The position numbers and the translations under genes are program-made. A DNA stretch of 64,000 nucleotides, taken from positions 1 through 64,000 of the forward strand of contig NZ_QJJP01000016.1 of assembly GCF_003201565.1 (NCBI RefSeq), written 5' to 3'. This DNA comes from Nitrosomonas sp. Nm84 (GTDB lineage: Bacteria > Pseudomonadota > Gammaproteobacteria > Burkholderiales > Nitrosomonadaceae). Shown here piece after piece: positions 19,401 through 28,454 of the stretch. Positions within the stretch are counted from its first letter, which is position 1; each line of letters begins with the position of its first letter. The notes beneath the pieces are model-generated. The model did not search any database. It saw nothing but the letters and a program-made list of their open reading frames with translations, and had not been told where the DNA came from.

Positions 19401-19758
19401 GACTCACGTTGCCTTCCACCACGATAACCTGACCAGCTTTTGTCAGAAATGGCACTTCAATGAGCCCAACATCTTCACCCGCTATGATACGCTGCATGAA
19501 CTGCTGGCAATGCGCATGATGATCGGGATGGATGATGCTAAAAACATTCAACGTCGCCACTTCCTCCGCTGTATACCCCAGTGCTTCACGCCAAGCACGA
19601 TTGACAAAAAGAAAGTGTCCATCCGGCGCAACGCTTTGAATCAAATCTCTTATACCGTCGAACAACTGACTCAGTTGTTCCTCGCTGAGGACGGTGGCAA
19701 TTGGAATCGCTACATTCATTTGGAAAGATTTTTCCAGCGCTATATCATCGTTATTCAT
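16432..19758 (-). CDS. multi-PAS GGDEF-EAL cyclic di-GMP turnover protein
   Basis: 1108 residues. Five PAS-like units (about 20-145, 165-290, 300-420, 425-550 and 555-670) are followed by GGDEF (about 680-845) and EAL (about 855-1100) domains. A coiled-coil linker follows the first PAS. GGDEF (ARLGGDEFAIIL) and EAL catalytic motifs (AEALVRW, VEITEG, DDFGTGFSSL, KIDHSF, AEGVE) are all present. The C-terminal PAS-GGDEF-EAL part is very similar to the 12649-15546 protein at both protein and DNA level, so one arose by duplication with different N-terminal sensors. No membrane segment. Likely a soluble sensor-regulator of c-di-GMP. Confidence 0.93.
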   Translation of the reverse strand: MNNDDIALEKSFQMNVAIPIATVLSEEQLSQLFDGIRDLIQSVAPDGHFLFVNRAWREALGYTAEEVATLNVFSIIHPDHHAHCQQFMQRIIAGEDVGLIEVPFLTKAGQVIVVEGNVSLYSVDDVPVATRGIFRNITERKAVEAEILALKENLEHAVIQRTIELQAGEKRFRNLIASIPGAVFEFCIDAHGRRSLPFMSEGITDLIGRSPAECMANVEIVFQQIRPDALPELEISILDSEEKLLPWLHEYPVQSPIGEKWLRGYSIPHREEDGSTHWQGVLVDITLQKQMEMALRNNEQLFRSLTEVAPVGIFRTDATGKCLYVNERWCSITGMDMETASGYGWITAIHPGDRERVMNEWNRAVQYQRQFMSEYRFQTKEQVTTWILGHAQAERDQQDDVLGYVGTITDITDRKMKEAALAESRNLLEMIIDTAPVRIFWKDKQLRYLGCNSAFAKDAGAQSVQDIIGTDDFQWSWAAQAERYRNDDHLVIDSGIPKLGYEEPQITPDGKISWLRTSKVPLRDSHNEIIGVLGTYQNITKQKRVYESMRLAATIYQSSNEAIMVTDEDDLIIQINPAFTHMTGYDMVDVMGKSPEIFRSGRHDPSFYQDIRRRLSNEDHWQGEIWDLRKDGTIHAKWLSVSVIRHPDGRIHYHVSQFTDITEKKKKDELILSQANYDQLTGLPNRNLFKDRLEMKIKKSRRTKFPLSVLFLDLDHFKDINDTLGHDKGDDLLREVATRLGSCISETDTVARLGGDEFAIILSDFVDNQQIEAVALRIIQSLNKPFNFNQNRTNYYISTSIGIVFYPQDGTDMKSLMKHADQAMYAAKLEGRNRFCHFTPSMQREAHEKMVLIHDLRQAIAKNELQVHYQPILELSSGRLIKAEALVRWKHPRRGMISPTIFIPLAEESGLILEIGEMVFKQSIALIDQWQKRKGYVIQISVNMSPIQFKFMNKFSWLDNLTQLGLPGNCINVEITEGLLLKDSAVVQEYLLEFRNNGIEVSIDDFGTGFSSLSYLKKFDIDYLKIDHSFINHLIDSETDRALVEAIIVMAHKLDIKTIAEGVETKEQQDLLSHFGCDYVQGFLYSKPIKGKAFEKLLTGKPGRILTI

Positions 19759-20172
19759 GACATGGATTTACATAGGGAATACGGAAATGTGAATCGGAAT
19801 AAACGCATGCTTTAATCCTGACAATGCACCACAAGCGACAAAATTTTAATCTAGAAATATACTCACAAAGACATATTTAAACAAAAAAATAACTATGCGC
19901 CACAACTATCTGACACTTATTATCTTGATGAGCCAATAACAATACTGCTGATTTGCACATTACTGCATATATCCATGTATTTGTATTCATGCGTTCGCAT
20001 CCATGCCACAACAATTAAAATAACTTGCGTCGATCTATGTCGCCACTCACAAAAAATTGTTGAGTCAGTGCAAGACATATAGCATACTAGTTGCGCGTTA
20101 ATTTTAAGCACATATATTCCACAGACTATCATTCCGAGTTTCCATAAATCTCGAATTTTCACAGGCAATCTA
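19759..20172. other. 414-bp intergenic region, no gene seen
   Basis: AT-rich divergent region between the GGDEF-EAL gene and sdaA. It must hold both promoters, but I see no clear operator, RNA structure or conserved small frame. Confidence 0.5.
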
Positions 20173-21552
20173 ATGTTCATCAGCGTTCTTGATCTCTTCA
20201 AAATAGGCATTGGCCCATCCAGCTCGCATACCATGGGACCCATGGTTGCCGCCAAGGATTTTCGCGACCGCATTCAGGCTTTTGTTGTTAGTCATCCCAT
20301 GCCATCGTTCCTGCAGGTTCGATGCACCTTGCGTGGATCGCTGGCATTCACCGGCAAAGGTCACGCTACCGACCGTGCAGTAACCTTAGGCATGCATCAG
20401 CATACACCGCAAGGATTGGCCAAATTGAACGTCAATGAATTGTTCCAAAAGCTCTGGCAGCAAAATACCATTCAGATCAGCGAATCGACATTGATTCATT
20501 TCAATCCGCCTGAGGATATCATCTTCGATCGCGGAGAACCGCTACCGGAGCATCCGAATGGTATGATTTTTCAATTGCTGGATGAAACGGGCAAGACTTT
20601 GCTAACGGAAACTTATTTCTCGATTGGCGGTGGCTTTATCACCACCTTGCCTGAAATCGGCCAAATTGTTGCGCCGATCAAAATGGAAGCAATCAGTTCT
20701 TGCGACTTTCCTTTTGATTCCGCCAACCAGATGATGAAAATGTCCGCCGACAGCGGTTTATCGGTTGCCGCCATGAAGCGCAGCAATGAACTGGGACGCA
20801 TCAACGAAACGCAATTGAATGCCGGGTTGGATGCCGTCTGGAATGCGATGCGCACCTGCCTTGAAAATGGTCTGATCGCTGAAGGCAGGTTACCTGGTGG
20901 GCTTAACATTAAACGGCGCGCCCATTCTCTGTATCAACAACTACAGGATAATCCGCACAAAGCCAACCTGAATGATTGGCTATGCGCATATGCCATGGCG
21001 GTGAATGAAGAAAATGCCGCCGGACACATGGTAGTCACCGCGCCGACCAACGGTGCAGCCGGTGTCATACCGGCAGTGATCTATTACGCAGTAAAACATG
21101 AAAACGCAACATTGGAGCAAGTCCGCGATTTCCTGCTGGTGGCCGGTGCGATCGGCGGATTGATCAAACATAACAGTTCAATTTCCGGCGCTGAAGTGGG
21201 CTGTCAGGGTGAAGTCGGTTCTGCGTCTGCGATGGCAGCGGCGGGCTTATGTGCGATTAAAGGTGGCAGCAGCGAGCAAATTGAAAATGCTGCAGAAATC
21301 GCGCTGGAACATCATCTGGGCATGACTTGCGATCCGGTTGGCAGTCTGGTACAGGTACCGTGTATCGAACGCAATGGTTTTGGCGCCATCAAGGCTTATA
21401 CCGCTGCATCACTGGCCATTCGCGGCGACGGCCAGCATTTTATGTCTTTGGATAATTGCATCGCTGCGATGAAGCAGACGGGACTGGAAATGTCGGTGAA
21501 GTACAAGGAAACATCTTTGGGCGGATTGGCAGTCAGTATCACTGAATGTTAA
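20173..21552 (+). CDS. sdaA: L-serine ammonia-lyase, iron-sulfur type
   Basis: 459 residues, single-chain form. It deaminates L-serine to pyruvate and ammonia using a [4Fe-4S] cluster. The N-terminal beta domain begins [20 protein letters not shown], the family signature. The C-terminal catalytic domain contains [12 protein letters not shown] and the cysteines that ligate the cluster ([25 protein letters not shown]). The frame starts at ATG 20173 without an obvious strong ribosome site. Monocistronic; convergent with the DUF3422-like gene across a palindromic repeat. Confidence 0.95.
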   Translation: MFISVLDLFKIGIGPSSSHTMGPMVAAKDFRDRIQAFVVSHPMPSFLQVRCTLRGSLAFTGKGHATDRAVTLGMHQHTPQGLAKLNVNELFQKLWQQNTIQISESTLIHFNPPEDIIFDRGEPLPEHPNGMIFQLLDETGKTLLTETYFSIGGGFITTLPEIGQIVAPIKMEAISSCDFPFDSANQMMKMSADSGLSVAAMKRSNELGRINETQLNAGLDAVWNAMRTCLENGLIAEGRLPGGLNIKRRAHSLYQQLQDNPHKANLNDWLCAYAMAVNEENAAGHMVVTAPTNGAAGVIPAVIYYAVKHENATLEQVRDFLLVAGAIGGLIKHNSSISGAEVGCQGEVGSASAMAAAGLCAIKGGSSEQIENAAEIALEHHLGMTCDPVGSLVQVPCIERNGFGAIKAYTAASLAIRGDGQHFMSLDNCIAAMKQTGLEMSVKYKETSLGGLAVSITEC

Positions 21553-21570
21553 GGAACTTCTGAAAACAAT

Positions 21571-21635
21571 CATTTCGAGCACAGCGAGAAATCTATGTTG
21601 ATGGCTCCCAAAGATTTCTCACGACGTTCGAAATG
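21571..21635. repeat. REP-like palindromic element
   Basis: CATTTCGAGC pairs with GTTCGAAATG and GAGAAATCT pairs with AGATTTCTC, giving a long interrupted hairpin between two convergent genes. A related but diverged element lies at 52649-52705. Such 'CATTTCGAGC / GAGAAATCT' hairpins recur in many bacterial genomes and can act as terminators. Confidence 0.65.
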
Positions 21636-21682
21636 ACAAATGGTGTTTCTAAATAAGAGATTCGTTAGATAACCAAGGCCGA

Positions 21683-23047
21683 TCACTTATCCGGGTGCAG
21701 CTTACTGATCACATGACGCACACCTCTGACGACAAAGAAAACGCTGAGCACCACAACCGGTATCGCAATACCGGTCAGCAATTCAACATTGATGTCCTGC
21801 CCCGCTGCCTTCAGCGCTTTTAATCCATATCCCAGAATTCCCAGCAAATAGTAGCTCAGTACAACCACCGACAAGCCTTCCACCGTTTCCTGCATGCGCA
21901 ATTGCACATGTGCGCGATGATCCATGGATTTTAGCAAATCACGAATCTGCGCTTCCATGGAAAGATCAACGCGAGTTCGTAGCAAAGCCGTTGCACGCTC
22001 CAGACGCATCGACAATGTTTCCAGTTTGGCATATACCAGTTCGCAAGTTCCCATAGCCGATGACAACCGTTGAATCATGAATTCCTGCAGCATCTGCAGC
22101 CCCTCAATGCGCTCTTCACGCAGCTCGGTAATCCGTAATTTCACGATATTGTAATACGCTCTGGAGGCATTGAATCGATGGCCGGTCTGCGCCGACAAAC
22201 GCTCAATTTCTGCGGACAAGCGAGTCAGTTCCTCCAGCAAGCGCTGTTCGTCCTCGATACTGGTCAGCTCCACGTTGTTGGCAATCAGCGCTGCCAAGCG
22301 CTGATCCGCTCGCGCCAATTGCGGAATCATCTCACGTGTTATGGGCAATGGCAGCATCGCCAGCATGCGATAAGTCTCGATTTCAAGCAGGCGTTGCACC
22401 AATCGTCCAACTTGGCGGCTGCGCAAGTTTTCATCATGAATCAATATGCGGCCAAAATTATCACGATGAATCTGATTATCACTCCATACACTGGCTGCCC
22501 CTCCCGCCACCTTGGAACCAATCACCGTTCCAGAAGTAAATAAAGTAGCCAGCTCATTCAAGCTGCGCTTAGGCCGCGACCGATCCTCCAGGGCGATATG
22601 TGTCGCCACCAGCAATTCTCCCGGTAAACGCGCCAACCACTCCTGTGGCACATACCCAATCGCAGGCTGCTCAAACGGCACTTCAAAAGACTTGGCACGA
22701 TAAACGGTATACGTCGAATATTCAGTATGGCGCTCCCAGCGGAGACGAAACTCTCCAAAATCAGCGCTAAAATCATTTTCGTGCCTATTGGGTGGGTTAA
22801 TACCATAGCGTGCACATAACTCACCGATTAGCTCGCGCTCCTGATTCACCCAGTGACGCTCGGATATCAATACCAGATGAGAAAGCTGCACAGGCGGCGC
22901 CAAAAGCTCATACGCCACTGCGTTGAGCTCGGTATACAATTCCAGCCTTTTTGAATATTCCGGAATATTCAAAATATTCAATGAATTCTCCTTAGAGGTA
23001 TCTTTGGATTCATGAGTCAGTGAAGATGATGGCATAATGGATTCCAT
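21683..23047 (-). CDS. DUF3422-like membrane-anchored protein
   Basis: 454 residues. The first 400 are soluble, starting with the LNAVAYELLAPPVQLSHLVLIS block and FTTYT-like STYTVYRA strand typical of DUF3422 proteins, followed by long helices (about 215-390) rich in Arg and Glu that likely form a coiled coil. The C terminus holds two transmembrane helices (about 395-415 and 425-445). The family is uncharacterised; the layout resembles inner-membrane proteins whose large domain faces the cytoplasm. Start choice is between ATG 23047 and ATG 23035. Confidence 0.8.
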   Translation of the reverse strand: MESIMPSSSLTHESKDTSKENSLNILNIPEYSKRLELYTELNAVAYELLAPPVQLSHLVLISERHWVNQERELIGELCARYGINPPNRHENDFSADFGEFRLRWERHTEYSTYTVYRAKSFEVPFEQPAIGYVPQEWLARLPGELLVATHIALEDRSRPKRSLNELATLFTSGTVIGSKVAGGAASVWSDNQIHRDNFGRILIHDENLRSRQVGRLVQRLLEIETYRMLAMLPLPITREMIPQLARADQRLAALIANNVELTSIEDEQRLLEELTRLSAEIERLSAQTGHRFNASRAYYNIVKLRITELREERIEGLQMLQEFMIQRLSSAMGTCELVYAKLETLSMRLERATALLRTRVDLSMEAQIRDLLKSMDHRAHVQLRMQETVEGLSVVVLSYYLLGILGYGLKALKAAGQDINVELLTGIAIPVVVLSVFFVVRGVRHVISKLHPDK

Positions 23048-23288
23048 AGCAGTAGTCCGACCAGAATAAATCAGTTTGTAGCATACCTAATTTTTATTAC
23101 CAAAAAATGAATTTTTCTGGACATCAGCATATTTCCTGTAGCATAAAATGCTCGCGCACCTTGTCACTCAGGATCATCTGTAGTACATTTTTATGGTGAT
23201 CTGTGTATCATAAACCCGAAGATTCTCAGTCTTTTTTGCGAAATCTAATTTTTTATCACCGATAAGCCAGATCAATACAAGGAAACCC

Positions 23289-23750
23289 ATGGGTGCCATT
23301 TTCTTTTATATTGTTATTTACTTCATTGGATACTACGCTTCCAATATTCTGAATATGTTAACGGTACGCCCGTTTATCACCAACCGCTACATGGCTGCTT
23401 TACTGCCTGTTTACGGCGTTGCTTTGACGCATGCCTATGTCATTGTGAGCAGTCCGCCCCCTCAGGGAACGGAGGTTACGATTGAATATGCGCTGTTAGT
23501 GTTTATTACTTTGCCGGTGGTGGTAGTTACCCTAGGCGCGGCTTATTTCATGTGGAACAGTAAAAATAAACCCGAGGACACTACCGCGAGCAATTCATTC
23601 GATCGCGACACAGATCCGGTCGAAGCTACCGCCACTGAAACAGTCGGTCTCAAAGCAGTACCATCATCCGAGAGCACCGAATCAGCGGATGAGAAATCAG
23701 TGAATAAAGAAATTGATACCAGCAAGAGTAAAGACAGCAAGGAAACTTAA
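23289..23750 (+). CDS. small membrane protein of unknown function
   Basis: 153 residues. Three hydrophobic segments (about 4-25, 33-53 and 65-88) are followed by a hydrophilic, Ser/Thr/Glu/Lys-rich tail of about 60 residues predicted to be disordered. AAGGAA lies 6-10 nt before the start. Followed by a strong terminator. I do not recognise the family. Confidence 0.7.
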   Translation: MGAIFFYIVIYFIGYYASNILNMLTVRPFITNRYMAALLPVYGVALTHAYVIVSSPPPQGTEVTIEYALLVFITLPVVVVTLGAAYFMWNSKNKPEDTTASNSFDRDTDPVEATATETVGLKAVPSSESTESADEKSVNKEIDTSKSKDSKET

Positions 23751-23795
23751 CAGGCTGCTAAAGCTCAATATATAGAGCGTTATCAAAGTTTTCAT

Positions 23796-23840
23796 CCAAC
23801 AAAAAACCCTCACACACAAAGTATGAGGGTTTTTTGTTGG
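23796..23840. terminator. bidirectional rho-independent terminator
   Basis: Near-perfect inverted repeat: CCAACAAAAAACCCTCA pairs with TGAGGGTTTTTTGTTGG around an 11-base loop. T tracts occur on both strands. It separates the membrane protein gene (plus) from the thioesterase gene (minus). Confidence 0.9.
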
Positions 23841-23848
23841 ACAGTGCC

Positions 23849-24325
23849 TTATGACGCTCTATCGACGATCACATGTTCCTTTTGTGCGCTCAATGTGCCT
23901 TGTTCAATGATCGCTAACGTCAAGCGCGAAATCGCCACGCGCTTACCGGTAGCCTCTTCAACAATATCGGTCTGCCAGACTTGTGTGCGACGACCGGTAT
24001 GCAGCGGCGTACAGACACCAATGACATGGCCTTTGGTAACTGCACGGATGTGATTAATATTCAACTCCAATCCAACCGCACGATATTTTTCCGGATCAAT
24101 CGTCATCCATCCCGCCACACTGCCTAGCGTTTCCGATAACACACAACTCGCACCGCCATGCAGGATACCGAATGGCTGCGTTGTGCGCTTGTCGACAGGC
24201 ATACGTCCTTTCAGATAGTCCGGACCCAGTTCAGTGAATTGAATGCCGATATGCTCTCCCATGTTGGAGTTACGCAAACCTTCCAGATAATCAATGGCAT
24301 ATTCCTTAAACCAAATAGCACTCAT
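23849..24325 (-). CDS. hotdog-fold acyl-CoA thioesterase (PaaI/MenI-like)
   Basis: 158 residues. The hotdog active-site region GILHGGASCVLSETLGS contains the conserved His-Gly-Gly and a Glu 9 residues later, as in MenI/YdiI-type thioesterases, which hydrolyse acyl- or aryl-CoA esters. Other family features are GLELNINHIRAVTKG and TQVWQTDIVEEATGKRVAISRLTLAI. The enzyme is slightly longer than MenI. Substrate unknown. Its position just downstream of fadN-fadA on the same strand, across a repeat element, suggests but does not prove a role in fatty-acid CoA metabolism. Confidence 0.85.
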   Translation of the reverse strand: MSAIWFKEYAIDYLEGLRNSNMGEHIGIQFTELGPDYLKGRMPVDKRTTQPFGILHGGASCVLSETLGSVAGWMTIDPEKYRAVGLELNINHIRAVTKGHVIGVCTPLHTGRRTQVWQTDIVEEATGKRVAISRLTLAIIEQGTLSAQKEHVIVDRAS

Positions 24326-24361
24326 GTATCATTTCCTTTTTATTATTGCAACCCTTGCTTA

Positions 24362-24505
24362 GCAGACCGTTGAAAAACGTTTTCGAGGCAGCCGATACAA
24401 GGCAAAAACAGGCGAGAAAGCGCAGTTTATGCGTAATAAATGAGCATTTTGAGCTTGTTTTTAACACCGTAGCGGCAACGCAGATAGTTTTTCAACGGCC
24501 TGTTA
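24362..24505. repeat. MITE-like inverted-repeat element, copy 1
   Basis: Terminal inverted repeats CCGTTGAAAAAC / GTTTTTCAACGG (24367-24498), extending to CCTGTTA at the right end. The interior (about 110 bp) is nearly identical to copies at 44706, 52740 and, inverted, 51171. The right end supplies the TAA stop of the fadA gene (24503-24505). No transposase is encoded, which fits a non-autonomous element. Confidence 0.9.
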
Positions 24506-25702
24506 GAGCGACTCAAACACTCCCGCTGCACCCATGCCGCTGCCAATGCACATGGTCACCATGCCGTATTTCTGTTTATGGCGGCGTAATCCGTGCAACA
24601 AAGTCGCCACACGAATGGAGCCAGTCGCACCCAACGGATGACCCAGTGCAATCGCACCACCCAGCGGATTCACTTTATCGCGATCCAATCCCAAGTCACG
24701 AATCACGGCAAGACTCTGCGCAGCAAACGCTTCGTTCAGTTCAATCCATGCCAGATCGTCCAGCTTGATACCGGTTTGCTTCAGCACTTTGGGAATGGCC
24801 CGAATAGGACCAATGCCCATGATCTCAGGCGGTACGCCCGCGACGGCAAATCCGATAAAACGCCCAAGCGGAGAAAGGTTAAAGCGCTTCATTGCGGCCT
24901 CGCTCATCAATACCACCGCACCCGCGCCATCGGATGTTTGCGAGCTGTTGCCGGCAGTTACCGAGCCTTTGGCGGCAAAAACCGGCCTCAATTTAGCCAG
25001 TGCTTCGAGACTGGTATCGGCACGCGGCCCCTCGTCGGTGTCTTTGATGGTAATTTCTTCGTGTACGGTATCCGTGATCAGATCAGGGCGTTTCTCATCC
25101 ACGGGATAAGGTGCGATTTCCTGCGTGAACTCACCGGACTCGATCGCTTTTAAGGCGCGCTTATGGCTGATCAAGGCGAATTCATCCTGATCTTCACGCG
25201 ATACTTTCCATTGTTCTGCTACTTTCTCGGCGGTCATGCCCATGCCATAAGCAATCCCCACATCTTCCTGATGTTCAAATATGGCTGGATTCATCGCAAT
25301 TTTATTACCCATCATCGGTATCATGCTCATGCTCTCAGTGCCCCCGGCAATCATCACATCCGCTTCCCCGAGGCGAATTCGATCTGCTGCCAATGCGACG
25401 GATTGTAGGCCGGACGCACAAAAGCGATTGACTGTCATGCCGGCCACGCTGTTGGGCAAACCCGCCAATAGTAGCGCCACTCGCGCGACGTTGATACCCT
25501 GCTCGGCTTCCGGCATGGCACACCCCACGATGACATCATCAATCGCTGCCGGATCCAATCCTTCACACTGCTTCAACACGGCGCGCAATACATGCACCAA
25601 CATGTCATCGGGACGCACATCCTTAAACATGCCGCGCGGGGCTTTGCCAACTGGTGTGCGTGCAGCAGCTACGATATAAGCTTCTTGGGTTTGCTTGGTC
25701 AT
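24503..25702 (-). CDS. fadA: acetyl-CoA acyltransferase (thiolase)
   Basis: 399 residues. It catalyses the last step of beta-oxidation, cleaving 3-ketoacyl-CoA. Catalytic residues are visible: nucleophilic Cys in NRFCASGLQ (about 94), His in ALGHPLGATG (about 355) and Cys in CIGSGMGAAG (about 386). Other signatures are GGTESMS and LNEAFAAQ. It lies 52 bp downstream of fadN and is probably cotranscribed. Its stop codon overlaps the end of a repeat element, so the last residues may have been reset by that insertion. Confidence 0.93.
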   Translation of the reverse strand: MTKQTQEAYIVAAARTPVGKAPRGMFKDVRPDDMLVHVLRAVLKQCEGLDPAAIDDVIVGCAMPEAEQGINVARVALLLAGLPNSVAGMTVNRFCASGLQSVALAADRIRLGEADVMIAGGTESMSMIPMMGNKIAMNPAIFEHQEDVGIAYGMGMTAEKVAEQWKVSREDQDEFALISHKRALKAIESGEFTQEIAPYPVDEKRPDLITDTVHEEITIKDTDEGPRADTSLEALAKLRPVFAAKGSVTAGNSSQTSDGAGAVVLMSEAAMKRFNLSPLGRFIGFAVAGVPPEIMGIGPIRAIPKVLKQTGIKLDDLAWIELNEAFAAQSLAVIRDLGLDRDKVNPLGGAIALGHPLGATGSIRVATLLHGLRRHKQKYGMVTMCIGSGMGAAGVFESL

Positions 25703-25754
25703 GAGTTTCTCCGTAGAACGTCGATCTTGGAATACTTGCTATTTTGTCTGCAAA

Positions 25755-28283
25755 TCAGTTTCTCAGCGGCTTGCCGGTTCTCAGCGTATATTCGATGCGC
25801 GCCTGGGTCTTCTCAGTTGCTAGTAATGACATAAAGGCTGTTCGCTCCAGTTCCAAAAACCAGTCTTCATCGACCAAGCTGCCCGGTGTCAGATCGCCGC
25901 CGCACATCACATGCGCCACCTTATTCGCAATCAGGTAGTCATGCTCGGAAATAAAACCGCCGGCGCGCATGTTAACCAGCTGACTCTGAATTGTAGCAAT
26001 GCCGGTATTACCAGCTACTGGAATTTCCCGTACACGCAATGGCGGACGATAACCAGCTTCGGCCAACGCCAACGCCTGCGCCTTGGCGACATACAGCAAC
26101 TCAAAACGATTCATCACCACCGTGTCAGCAAAACGCAAATAGCCGAGTTCTTTCGCCTGCTCAGCGCTTTTCGCCAGCTCCGCCATCGCTACCGTCTGAT
26201 AATAGTGTTTCAACTGCGGAAATGGATCGCCATCTTTGGCACTTTTCGCGGCCCTCATCGCGAACTCCTTACATCCGCCGCCTGCTGGTAGCAATCCAAC
26301 CCCGACTTCCACCAATCCGATATAACTCTCCAGTGTCGCCACTGCACGATCACAGTGCATGACAAACTCACAGCCGCCACCCAACGCCAGTCCATCCACG
26401 GCGGCGATGGTCGGAATCATCGAATAACGCAACGCTTGCGATGTTTGCTGAAACAATCGGATCATGCCTTCGACTTCCGCCAGCTTCTTAGCCATCAGTA
26501 CATCTGCAAGATCCAGCTCATGCGCCACGTGCAGCACTGTGTCTTGCGCCGTTTTTTTGAATTGTTTCAGGAGTGATTGAAATGCCGATGGCGGTGCAGG
26601 CGGAGCGGGTGGTTTGCCTGCATGTTGAGCATCCGGCTTGGGCCGCTCGGTAGCTTTCTGTAAATTGGCGCCCGCCGAAAATGGCGGCTCAGTTTGCCAG
26701 ATCACCAACGCGCGCCAGTTCTGCTCCGCTTCCTTGATCGCGTGCTGGATACCTTGCAACACATCGATGCCGACTGTGTGCATTTTGCTCTTGAAACTCA
26801 GAATGGCAATTTGATCTCCGATATGCCATAACCTGACCGCGTCTGTCTCAAATATGGTTTCCCCATAAACCGCGTCCTCGCCGATCAATCGGTCGGGAAA
26901 AAGCTGGCGCTGATAAACCGGCAACCTTGAACGCAGTTGCAGCTTTCCGGATGACGGGGAGAAAGCGCCCTGCGCGCTATGCACGCGCTGCGTTTCGCTT
27001 GCAGCAATTGTCATCACCCACTGTGGCAAAGGTGCCTGACTCATGCTTTTACCTGCGGCAATATCTTCTTGAACCCATTCGGTAATCTGTTTCCAGCCGG
27101 CTGCCTGCCAGCTTTCAAACGGCCCCTGACTCCAGCCAAATCCCCAGCGCACCGCCAGATCCAGGTCGCGCACATTATCGGCAATGGCTTCCAGTTGCAC
27201 CGCGCTATAATGAAACAAATCGCGAAAAATCGACCACAAGAACTGTGCCTGCGGCTCGTTGCTATTGCGTAAAGCAACAAACTTCTCAGCCGGACTGCTG
27301 TATTTCAGCAACCGCTTCAAATCCTCGTTCACTTCGCCAGCGGATAATCGGTACGCCTGTGACGGCAGATCAAGCACTTGAATTTCATTTCTTACTTTCT
27401 GATACACCCCGCGCTTGACCTTCTCTCCCAGCGCGCCTGCCTGAATCAAACCCTGCAGCCAATCCGGCACGGCAAAATAGCGGTGCCAAGCGTCATCCGG
27501 CAAGGTATCGCGCATGGTATTAATCACATGCGCCAAGGTATCCAACCCCACCACATCGGCGGTGCGGAATGTCGCGCTCTTAGGACGCCCAATCAGGGAA
27601 CCCGTTAGTGCATCGACCAAGTCAAATCCAAAATTAAATTCACGGCCATGATGCATAGTCGCTAACAACGAAAATACACCGATGCGATTGGCGATGAAAT
27701 TGGGCGTATCTTTGGCGCGTATCACGCCTTTGCCCAGATAAGTCACCAGAAATCCTTCCAGGTGATCAAGCATAGCCGCATCGCTGGATTGACACGGGAT
27801 CAATTCCACCAAATGCATGTAGCGTGGCGGATTGAAAAAATGGATGCCACAAAAGCGATGGCGCAATGCTTCCGGAAAAGCTTCAGCCAATTGATTGATC
27901 GATAATCCAGAAGTATTGCTGGCGAAAATCGTGTGCTCTCCCAGATATGGCGCAACCTTTGTATACAAATCGCGCTTCCAGTCCATACGTTCGGCAATCG
28001 CCTCAATCACCAGATCGCAGTCTTTGAGCAGCTCAAGATTCTGCTCATAATTCGCCGGTTGAATATAGGTTGCTTTGGCTTTGACCGACAGCGGTGCGGG
28101 TTCTTGTTTCTTGAGTTTCTCCACGGCTTTGATGACGTTAGCGTTGGGATTATCCGCAGCGCCAGGCAATTCAAACAGCAGTGTTTCAATATTGGCATTC
28201 ACCAGATGCGCAGCAATCTGCGCTCCCATCACACCAGCTCCCAGTACTGCCGCCTTGCGTATAAAAAAACGTTGATCACCCAA
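25755..28283 (-). CDS. fadN: 3-hydroxyacyl-CoA dehydrogenase / enoyl-CoA hydratase fusion, FadN type
   Basis: 842 residues. The dehydrogenase comes first (GAGVMGAQIAAHLVNANI NAD site near residue 14, HFFNPPRYMHLVELIP near 148), and the enoyl-CoA hydratase comes last (AAVDGLALGGGCEFVMHCD with the oxyanion glycines, then GLVEVGVGLLPAGGG). This order is that of Bacillus FadN and of many proteobacterial orthologues, opposite to E. coli FadB. It performs hydration and NAD-dependent oxidation in beta-oxidation, upstream of FadA, with which it forms an operon. No acyl-CoA dehydrogenase or FadR-type regulator is visible here. Confidence 0.92.
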   Translation of the reverse strand: MGDQRFFIRKAAVLGAGVMGAQIAAHLVNANIETLLFELPGAADNPNANVIKAVEKLKKQEPAPLSVKAKATYIQPANYEQNLELLKDCDLVIEAIAERMDWKRDLYTKVAPYLGEHTIFASNTSGLSINQLAEAFPEALRHRFCGIHFFNPPRYMHLVELIPCQSSDAAMLDHLEGFLVTYLGKGVIRAKDTPNFIANRIGVFSLLATMHHGREFNFGFDLVDALTGSLIGRPKSATFRTADVVGLDTLAHVINTMRDTLPDDAWHRYFAVPDWLQGLIQAGALGEKVKRGVYQKVRNEIQVLDLPSQAYRLSAGEVNEDLKRLLKYSSPAEKFVALRNSNEPQAQFLWSIFRDLFHYSAVQLEAIADNVRDLDLAVRWGFGWSQGPFESWQAAGWKQITEWVQEDIAAGKSMSQAPLPQWVMTIAASETQRVHSAQGAFSPSSGKLQLRSRLPVYQRQLFPDRLIGEDAVYGETIFETDAVRLWHIGDQIAILSFKSKMHTVGIDVLQGIQHAIKEAEQNWRALVIWQTEPPFSAGANLQKATERPKPDAQHAGKPPAPPAPPSAFQSLLKQFKKTAQDTVLHVAHELDLADVLMAKKLAEVEGMIRLFQQTSQALRYSMIPTIAAVDGLALGGGCEFVMHCDRAVATLESYIGLVEVGVGLLPAGGGCKEFAMRAAKSAKDGDPFPQLKHYYQTVAMAELAKSAEQAKELGYLRFADTVVMNRFELLYVAKAQALALAEAGYRPPLRVREIPVAGNTGIATIQSQLVNMRAGGFISEHDYLIANKVAHVMCGGDLTPGSLVDEDWFLELERTAFMSLLATEKTQARIEYTLRTGKPLRN

Positions 28284-28454
28284 TTTCGCCTCCTGCTAGA
28301 TTCGGTTATTGATAAACCCTATTCATGCCGACTATAAGCGAAAGAGTACAAGCATAAGCGCCTCCGCGCAAGCTTGTTTATTTACGGGATTATGGAGGAG
28401 CTTAAAACTCCTCGCTGTCGGCGACCTGAAAGCAAAAGGTGCGATGAACAGACA

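Noticed and set aside
19186..19815. 209-codon plus-strand frame
   Set aside because: Antisense to the PAS-GGDEF-EAL gene.
28397..28415. GAGGAG/CTCCTC hairpin after the ArsC-like gene as a terminator
   Set aside because: Only six base pairs and no T run on either strand.
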